Assembly (NCBI GenBank): GCA_009777005.1
Contig: WRMT01000082.1
Span: 1-10,922, forward strand
Reading direction: 5' to 3'
Source of the DNA: Methanobrevibacter sp.
GTDB taxonomy: Archaea > Methanobacteriota > Methanobacteria > Methanobacteriales > Methanobacteriaceae
Length of the DNA stretch: 10,922 bases
The notes beneath the pieces are model-generated. The model worked only from the letters and a program-made list of their open reading frames with translations, was not told the origin of the DNA and searched no databases. Shown in pieces: positions 6,879 to 10,922 of this stretch (position 1 is the stretch's first letter; the number at the start of each line of letters is the position of its first letter). Made by a program: the position numbers and the translations under genes.

Positions 6879-7328
6879 ATGAAAATTTATAAAGATGAAA
6901 AAGGATTTTTTTCAATTATTGATGGGATTTTAGCTATTTCAATGATAATTATAGCTTTAATGGTATTTAGCACAGTTATTAATATGGATATTTCCCAGTA
7001 TTCAAAAGAAAATGATGATTTTCTAACAAGTCAAGATGTAATGGAAATCATGGCTTTAAAGGTTGATGAAAATACTTACTCAATATTTGAAATTATTCAA
7101 TCCAAGTTAGAAAAGAATAATAACTCTCTTCAATCTATTGAAGAAGTAGCTATAATTTCTGGAGAATTTTTAAATAAAACAATCCCAAATAAAAGCTATT
7201 CATTAGTTGAAAACAATCAGTTAAATGGAACTGTAATTGTTAGTAATGATAATATGAATTTAGCTAAAAATATAAGTGTTGCTATGAAAAATATAGGAAA
7301 ATATAGCTTTACTCTTTATATTTGGTGA
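6879..7328 (+). CDS. Small membrane-anchored, type IV pilin-like protein
   Basis: The 149-aa protein starts with a short basic leader (MKIYKDEKG) followed by FFSIIDGILAISMIIIALMV, a hydrophobic helix at about residues 10-35. Basic residues, a Gly9-Phe10 junction and then a long hydrophobic helix are how prepilins cut by FlaK/EppA-type peptidases look, so a class III signal peptide is plausible; the usual Glu at +5 is replaced by Asp at +6, and the archaeal QxSxEx3L motif is absent. The remaining about 110 residues are polar, presumably outside the cell, with potential N-glycosylation sequons (NKT, NGT, NIS). No ribosome binding site precedes the ATG. It follows the AIR synthase-like gene by 108 bases with its own TATA box. 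It could equally be a simple N-terminally anchored surface protein; no family is recognised with certainty. Confidence 0.6.
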   Translation: MKIYKDEKGFFSIIDGILAISMIIIALMVFSTVINMDISQYSKENDDFLTSQDVMEIMALKVDENTYSIFEIIQSKLEKNNNSLQSIEEVAIISGEFLNKTIPNKSYSLVENNQLNGTVIVSNDNMNLAKNISVAMKNIGKYSFTLYIW

Positions 7329-7554
7329 AAATTCATCATATTTATTAACAAAAATAATCAGGATTAATTAAAATAATAGCTACTGTTATTACTTTTGAAA
7401 TTCCTCTATGACATAAATACTTCATTAAAATTCAACGTAGAATTCTTTCAAATCTAAGTTAAAATTTTTAAATATCTAAATGATTAAATACTAAAAAATC
7501 CTAATAATAGATAGCAGATATCATTTAATAAATATTTAAATCTTACATATTTTA

Positions 7555-7564
7555 TTATATAATA
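7555..7564 (+). promoter_or_regulatory. TATA box of tRNA-Arg
   Basis: TTATATAATA lies 30-40 bases upstream of the first base of the mature tRNA, the expected place for an archaeal tRNA promoter with a short 5' leader to be removed by RNase P. Confidence 0.5.
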
Positions 7565-7594
7565 AAGTTATATCTTAAATCATCATATTATTTT

Positions 7595-7667
7595 GCCCTG
7601 ATAGTGTAGTTGGATAACACGTAGGATTGCGGATCCTATTCCCCGGGTTCAAGTCCCGGTCAGGGCA
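7595..7667 (+). tRNA. tRNA-Arg (anticodon GCG)
   Basis: The full cloverleaf can be drawn: acceptor GCCCTGA/TCAGGGC, TA at 8-9, D stem GTGT/ACAC with loop AGTTGGATA, anticodon stem TAGGA/TCCTA with loop TTGCGGA (anticodon GCG at 7629-7631), a four-base variable region TTCC, T stem CCGGG/CCCGG with loop TTCAAGT, and discriminator A at 7667. CCA is not encoded, as is common in archaea. There is no intron. GCG reads the CGC and CGU arginine codons. It stands alone; a T run (7687-7694) follows. I see no repeated 3' end of this tRNA in the window, so there is no sign of an integrated element using it. Confidence 0.95.
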
Positions 7668-8215
7668 TTTAAACAATTTTAATTAATTTTTTTTATTCGT
7701 AAGCTAATTTTTTTATATATTAATACTTTGAAACTAAAATTTGGAAGATATTTGTATGTAAAAATTTAAAGCTATTCATTTTATGTTTTAAAGTTATAAA
7801 TTATTTTTTTAATAAAAAAGGATAATAACAAAATTAATTAAAAAAAAATAAACAATTATAAAGCTAATAACAAAATTATAGTGTTTTTCAAAGTTAATTC
7901 TTTATATATGAATAAATATTGAATTTTTAATATTTATAAATTTACTTAAATTAATTATTTTATTAATAAAAATCAATATTAAATTCATTTTTATTAAAAA
8001 ATATTGTTAAAATTATTTATAGCTAAATTCAAGATAAATTATTATTTAATTTAATATTTAAATAATTTTAAAGAGATATTATTTTTCCAAATAATAAAGA
8101 ATAACATTTCTTCAAATAATTAAAAGTTATATATTATATATTGAACTGGAACTTTAATAAAATTCAGCTATTTTTTAATGTTGATTTAATTAAAAATAGG
8201 AAATCATTAACTTTC
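7668..8215. other. Gene-free A/T-rich region between tRNA-Arg and the zinc-ribbon gene
   Basis: No reading frame of note, no RNA-like paired structure and no clear repeat are seen beyond the T-rich end of the tRNA unit. Two convergent transcripts end here, so both terminators must lie within it. Confidence 0.6.
7687..7694 (+). terminator. T8 run after tRNA-Arg
   Basis: Eight consecutive T residues 19 bases after the end of the tRNA fit the oligo-T signals at which archaeal RNA polymerase stops. Confidence 0.5.
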
Positions 8216-8995
8216 TTATAAAAAAAACATGCCTCTTCCATCATGAGAAAAAAGAGTTTCTCCTAAATCTTTTTTTAAAGTATGTATATCTTTGTCTTTA
8301 TTTTTAATTAACTCTTCTTGGATTTTTAAAAGTTCATTAAGCTTTTCCTGATAATATTTAGATGATTCATTTATTTCCTCTTGTATAACACTTTTGGAAG
8401 GTTTTAAATCATTTTTTGCTTCATTTGAATAATCATCCAAATTAGCTAAACCAAGTATATCTATACTCTTAATTTCATCAATTAAGGATAGACCTTTATC
8501 AAATTCTCCTAATCTTCTTATTAAATCTAATTTAATAAATTGAAATTTAAGATATTTATGATTTGTATGTTTAATTTTATCCATTCTATCAATAGCTAGT
8601 TTTTGTAGTGTTTCAATACATTTTTCATCATAATCCTTATAACCATAATTATTAAGACTTTCCCAAAATGCTTTTAAATAAGTTTCAGCTATTAAGGTAT
8701 CTTCTTTATTTAAAAATTCATATTCTTTAGCTAAGCTATAGTAAGGAGGTTCATTTAGATTAACTTTTTTCTCTTTAAGATATTCTTTCAATAACTTATC
8801 ATCCTCCTCTTTAAAAAAATTACCTTCTGTAAAACCACATTCTGGACATCTAGCTATTGGGTTTGGAACAATTGCAGCACCATGAGGCATTGAATCCAAA
8901 CACAAACCAAAAGTAGTATAAGATCCTTGAATTGTTTCAACAAATTCTTTACTGCAAAATGGACATTTACATTCAATATTTCTAATAGTTGACAT
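8216..8995 (-). CDS. Zinc-ribbon protein resembling DUF2225
   Basis: The 259-aa protein has an N-terminal zinc-binding region: Cys9, CPFC (11-14), Cys32 and CPEC (50-53), with the linking 'LDSMPHGAAIVPNPIARCPECGF'-like stretch that resembles DUF2225 proteins, where a CPxC pair is followed about 30-40 residues later by a CP-x-CG-[YF] pair. The middle (70-200) is helical and TPR-like ('ETYLKAFWESLNNYGY', 'KFQFIKLDLIRRLGEFDKGL'), and residues about 205-245 are charged and likely coiled coil. A clear AAGGTG site 5 bases before ATG 8995-8993 fixes the start. Function is unknown; zinc ribbon plus helical repeats suggests a scaffold or nucleic-acid contact. It is monocistronic, facing tRNA-Arg. The family call rests on motif spacing only. 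Confidence 0.6.
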   Translation of the reverse strand: MSTIRNIECKCPFCSKEFVETIQGSYTTFGLCLDSMPHGAAIVPNPIARCPECGFTEGNFFKEEDDKLLKEYLKEKKVNLNEPPYYSLAKEYEFLNKEDTLIAETYLKAFWESLNNYGYKDYDEKCIETLQKLAIDRMDKIKHTNHKYLKFQFIKLDLIRRLGEFDKGLSLIDEIKSIDILGLANLDDYSNEAKNDLKPSKSVIQEEINESSKYYQEKLNELLKIQEELIKNKDKDIHTLKKDLGETLFSHDGRGMFFL

Positions 8996-9140
8996 ATTTA
9001 CACCTTTTTAAACTATTTAATCAAAGTATTCCTTTTGATTGCGTCTAAAACCATTAATCATTAATTAAAAATCTTTTTCATCATTGATTTTAAATAAATC
9101 TAAGACCAATTAACCATATTTTCTACTATGATTTAAAAGC

Positions 9141-9344
9141 TATATAAAGGATTTAAAGTAAATACTTTAAGCCCATAAATTCACAAATTTTCAAAAACAT
9201 TTAGTACTAAACTTTTATTAATATTTTAATAAATTTTATTTTTATATAAAGACTTTAAGGTAAACACTTTAAGCCCATAAATTCACAAATTTTCAAAAAC
9301 ATTTAGTACTAAATTTTTATTAATTTTTTAATAAATTTTATTTT
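9141..9344. repeat. Two tandem 102-bp units, each with a TATA box and a 12-bp palindrome
   Basis: Units at 9141-9242 and 9243-9344 differ at 6 of 102 positions, and the first 8 bases of a third unit follow at 9345. Each starts with TATATAAA. A 48-base core is identical in both (9164-9211 and 9266-9313) and ends in the perfect palindrome TTTAGTACTAAA (9200-9211, 9302-9313). Unit 1 also has the inverted repeat TAAAGTA-AA-TACTTTA (9154-9169), partly lost in unit 2. The G/C-containing 'AAGCCCATAAATTCAC' lies where transcription from the TATA box would start. It could be tandem promoters, paired operators, or a small RNA gene. Confidence 0.85.
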
Positions 9345-9492
9345 TATATAAATAATTTTTATTAAATATTAATTTGATTAATTTTTTAGCTCATATTATA
9401 TTTTAACTAAATATTTTAGTATTACAAAAAAATATAAATTTATTAAATATAAAAATAATACTTACTATAATAAATTTCATAAGAAAATATGA

Positions 9493-9501
9493 TTTTTATA
9501 T
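9493..9501 (+). promoter_or_regulatory. Candidate TATA box for the GNAT gene
   Basis: TTTTTATAT would start transcription near 9523, giving a leader of about 30 bases that includes the AAAGGA site (9538-9543) before ATG 9553. Confidence 0.4.
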
Positions 9502-9552
9502 GAACTAATAAATACAAATTTTGGAAAATAAATAAAAAAAGGAATTCATCAA

Positions 9553-10152
9553 ATGAGTAAAATTGATTTTAAAAAAATAAAGATTAAGCTTTATGACAAT
9601 AGCTATGATTTTAGCCAATTTTCTTGTAAAATCCCAGATTTAAATGATTTTTTAAAAAAAGACGCAAATAAGCAAAAAAATGCTATGTTAAATGTTACAT
9701 ACTTAGCAATGTATGATGAAAAAATCATTGGCTACTTTACATTGTCAACAGATAATATTAAAATCTCAAATTTACAAGGAGATTATGAAAAAAAGTTTAA
9801 GGATAAAGATGTTTATTATAAAGTGTTCCCAGCAGTAAAAATAGGTAGATTTGGAATAGATAAAAGGTTTGAAAATAAAGGAATAGGAAAATTTTTATTT
9901 TATAGGATACTTAAAACGATTATTTCAATATCTAAATTAATAGGATTCAGATTCATAACTATTAATTCCTATGTATCTGCCTATGGTTTTTATAAAAAGA
10001 TGCAATGTAAAGATACAATTAAACAAGAAAAAATAGAAAATAAATTTAAAAAATTCAAAAGATTAATTTCTCAAAATAATTACAATGAAGCATTCAAAAT
10101 AACTATTTTTGTTTTCTTTGATTTACATGAGTTTTATCATCAATCTTCATAA
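9553..10152 (+). CDS. GNAT-family N-acetyltransferase, toxin-like type
   Basis: The 199-aa protein reads as a GNAT enzyme that would transfer acetyl from acetyl-CoA. Landmarks: 'DFSQFSCKIPDLNDFLKKDA' (19-38), typical of the TacT/AtaT-like branch ('F-x-C/S-G-x-x-x-L-x-x-F-L'); 'GYFTLS' (60-65); the acetyl-CoA loop 'RFENKGIGKFL' (105-115) with GxG at 110-112; and 'AYGFYKKM' (143-150), where Tyr147 sits at the usual catalytic tyrosine. Members of this branch acetylate aminoacyl-tRNA and act as toxins beside small antitoxins; for this protein that is inference. The site AAAGGA is 9 bases before the ATG. The 3' end overlaps the convergent 63-aa gene by 50 bases. A duplicated copy of its end (10367-10399) stops right after 'KITIFLFYDL', so the last eight residues here (HEFYHQSS) appear to be a recent extension by stop loss. 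No RHH antitoxin gene precedes it. Confidence 0.82.
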   Translation: MSKIDFKKIKIKLYDNSYDFSQFSCKIPDLNDFLKKDANKQKNAMLNVTYLAMYDEKIIGYFTLSTDNIKISNLQGDYEKKFKDKDVYYKVFPAVKIGRFGIDKRFENKGIGKFLFYRILKTIISISKLIGFRFITINSYVSAYGFYKKMQCKDTIKQEKIENKFKKFKRLISQNNYNEAFKITIFVFFDLHEFYHQSS

Positions 10153-10294
10153 AAGGTTCATATTCCTCCATAGTTTCTAAAACATCCTTAATAAAAGCAA
10201 TTGTTTCTTCAGATGGAGGTTCTTCAATTATTCTCAAAAAACGCTCTGCATCTTCACCATATAATGTTGGAGTTGGTTTAATCGGATTAGCCAT
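10103..10294 (-). CDS. 63-aa MANPIKPTP protein, antitoxin-like candidate
   Basis: Start ATG 10294-10292 is chosen because a strong GGAGG (10305-10309) lies 10 bases upstream and the duplicated copy has the same ATG; a TTG seven codons further upstream (10315) is in frame but would put the ribosome binding site inside the gene. The acidic protein has 'MANPIKPTPTLYGEDAERFL', then 'IIEEPPSEETIAFIKDVLE' and 'YEPFMKIDD'. Small proteins with a K-P-[IT]-x-P-T-P-x-L-x-G-x-D-A start are, as I recall, common beside toxin-like genes in methanogens and Firmicutes; I cannot verify that here. It runs tail-to-tail with the GNAT gene and overlaps it by 50 bases. A DNA- or toxin-binding antitoxin role is inference. 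The paralogue at 10374-10565 is 62% identical (39 of 63 positions) but broken. Confidence 0.65.
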   Translation of the reverse strand: MANPIKPTPTLYGEDAERFLRIIEEPPSEETIAFIKDVLETMEEYEPFMKIDDKTHVNQRKQK

Positions 10295-10366
10295 AAATAT
10301 TATTCCTCCATACAATTAATAATTATTATTATTACATTATTCCCAGAGTAAATATTGTGAAGTTAC

Positions 10367-10399
10367 AAAATAACTATTTTTCTATTTTATGATTTGTAA
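10367..10399 (+). pseudogene. Relic of a GNAT gene 3' end
   Basis: On the plus strand, AAA ATA ACT ATT TTT ... reads KITIFLFYDL followed by TAA. It lines up without gaps with 10096-10128 of the GNAT gene (KITIFVFFDL-H). No upstream part of a second GNAT gene is preserved: a stop and a one-base shift occur within 15 bases upstream. It was evidently copied together with the 63-aa gene in the 271-bp duplication. Confidence 0.7.
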
Positions 10400-10565
10400 G
10401 AAGTTTATCATCAATCCTTATAAAAGGTTCATATTTTCCCTTATCTTCTAAAATTTCTTTCACAAATTCAATAGCTTATGGAGTCGGAGGTTCTTCTATT
10501 ATTTTCAAAAAGTGTTTAGCATCTTCACCATATAATGTTGGAGTTGGTTTAATCGGATTAGCCAT
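10374..10565 (-). pseudogene. Second MANPIKPTP copy, interrupted by an in-frame TAA at codon 30
   Basis: This copy has exactly the same length (64 codons with stop) and the same GGAGG leader as its neighbour. Its first 16 residues are identical to copy 1. Codon 30 is TAA (10478-10476) where the neighbour has GAA; a single G-to-T change explains it. Beyond it the frame stays open and coding-like ('AIEFVKEILEDKGKYEPF', 'IRIDDK') to TAG 10376-10374. No indel is present, so decay is recent, or the short 29-aa N-terminal peptide is still made. The 64-base stretch 10519-10582 is identical to 10248-10311 in copy 1, while the rest of the gene differs more. Confidence 0.82.
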
Positions 10566-10582
10566 AAATATTATTCCTCCAT

Positions 10583-10922
10583 GAAATTAATAATTAGTAT
10601 TACTTTATTTTTAATACTATAAAAATTTTTCTTTAAAAAGATTTTTCAATAATGTTTAAAAAAAAGAAAAATCAATTTTTATAGAGTTTTGAAGGATTTC
10701 TTTAAATTTTTTTTAATAAAATGTTCTTCTCACACATTAAATCAAATATAAACAATTTTCTTTCAATTTTTAAATAAATATTTATAAAGAAAGTTATTAT
10801 GATTAGTGATATTTTATAAAAACACATCTGAAAATAATATTTCCTTCATAAATATTGTCATTTTTACTTAATTCAGTTTTACTAAACTAAAAAAACTAGT
10901 TTTAAAATTAATCTATTTTAAT
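10583..10922. other. Right-edge region with no recognised gene
   Basis: It holds the leader of the broken MANPIKPTP copy and then A/T-rich sequence. The longest frames are very short (for example a 15-codon minus-strand frame near 10850). A weak inverted repeat GATTTTTC/GAAAAATC (10640-10647, 10666-10673) is the only paired element noticed. Confidence 0.5.

Larger units (their letters stand above)
8996..9552. other. Intergenic region with a 102-bp tandem duplication
   Basis: The divergent space between the zinc-ribbon gene and the GNAT gene has no reading frame of note. Its main content is the 102-bp repeat (9141-9344) and the GNAT promoter region (9493-9543). The rest is A/T drift. Confidence 0.6.
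10096..10582. repeat. 271-bp-period tandem duplication (GNAT tail plus MANPIKPTP gene)
   Basis: Positions 10096-10311 and 10367-10582 align without gaps at an offset of exactly 271 bases. Similarity fades into the leader sequences on either side (both leaders contain AATTAATAATTA). Identity is uneven: 64 bases over the leader and first codons are perfect, while the rest is diverged. Confidence 0.85.

Noticed and set aside
7422..7450. Hairpin AATTC...GAATT as a terminator or riboswitch
   Set aside because: A 5-bp A/T-rich stem is expected by chance here and lies apart from gene ends.
7595..7667. tRNA-Arg as an integration site for a mobile element
   Set aside because: No duplicate of the tRNA 3' end and no integrase gene are present in the window.
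9141..9344. CRISPR array
   Set aside because: The two units are contiguous 102-bp duplications without alternating repeats and unique spacers, and no cas gene is near.
10292..10315. TTG start seven codons upstream of MANP
   Set aside because: It would place GGAGG inside the gene, and the duplicated copy does not keep this extension.
10640..10673. GATTTTTC/GAAAAATC inverted repeat as an operator
   Set aside because: Eight A/T-rich pairs separated by 18 bases are not distinctive in this base composition, and no gene start is near on the right.

Overview
The window is very A+T-rich and reads as a chromosomal segment of a hydrogenotrophic methanogen of the Methanobacteriales, most likely Methanobrevibacter-like. 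The evidence is a CfbD gene (coenzyme F430 synthesis, specific to organisms that make methyl-coenzyme M reductase cofactor), an archaeal HisH, ribosome binding sites of the GGAGG / AGGTG type, archaeal TATA boxes, a tRNA gene without encoded CCA, and long gene-free A/T stretches between genes. Genus is inferred from style, not proven.

Layout, left to right. Minus strand, cut by the left edge: the N-terminal 75 codons of a plasmid pRiA4b ORF-3-like protein. A 450-base intergenic region separates it from divergently transcribed cfbD (start corrected to 679) and hisH. Next, between about 2590 and 4450, is a minus-strand three-gene module of accessory character: a TIGR04255-family protein, an overlapping 55-aa GTG-start protein, and a gene with a QECDL motif. 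The last is split by a -1 frameshift at a T TTT TTA heptamer, after which about 70 more codons remain open. About 1.1 kb without genes follows, then a 455-aa AIR synthase (PurM/HypE/SelD-type) protein, a small secreted or membrane-anchored pilin-like protein that may be translated from a leaderless mRNA, and tRNA-Arg(GCG).

The right third is accessory again: a minus-strand zinc-ribbon protein resembling DUF2225, a 102-bp tandem duplication carrying TATA boxes and a perfect 12-bp palindrome, a GNAT acetyltransferase of the toxin-like type, and, tail-to-tail and overlapping it by 50 bases, a 63-aa protein starting MANPIKPTP. That small gene lies in a 271-bp tandem duplication. The second copy has an in-frame TAA and also keeps a relic of the 3' end of the GNAT gene, so the local history (duplication, loss of the GNAT stop codon, decay of one copy) can be read directly.

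Housekeeping parts are cfbD (nickel-sirohydrochlorin diamide reduction on the way to F430), hisH (glutaminase of imidazole glycerol phosphate synthase), the AIR synthase-like gene and the tRNA. The best candidates for something undescribed are the TIGR04255 / 55-aa / QECDL module with its possible recoding site, and the convergent GNAT / MANPIKPTP pair, which could be a toxin-antitoxin-like unit. Both functional readings are inferences.
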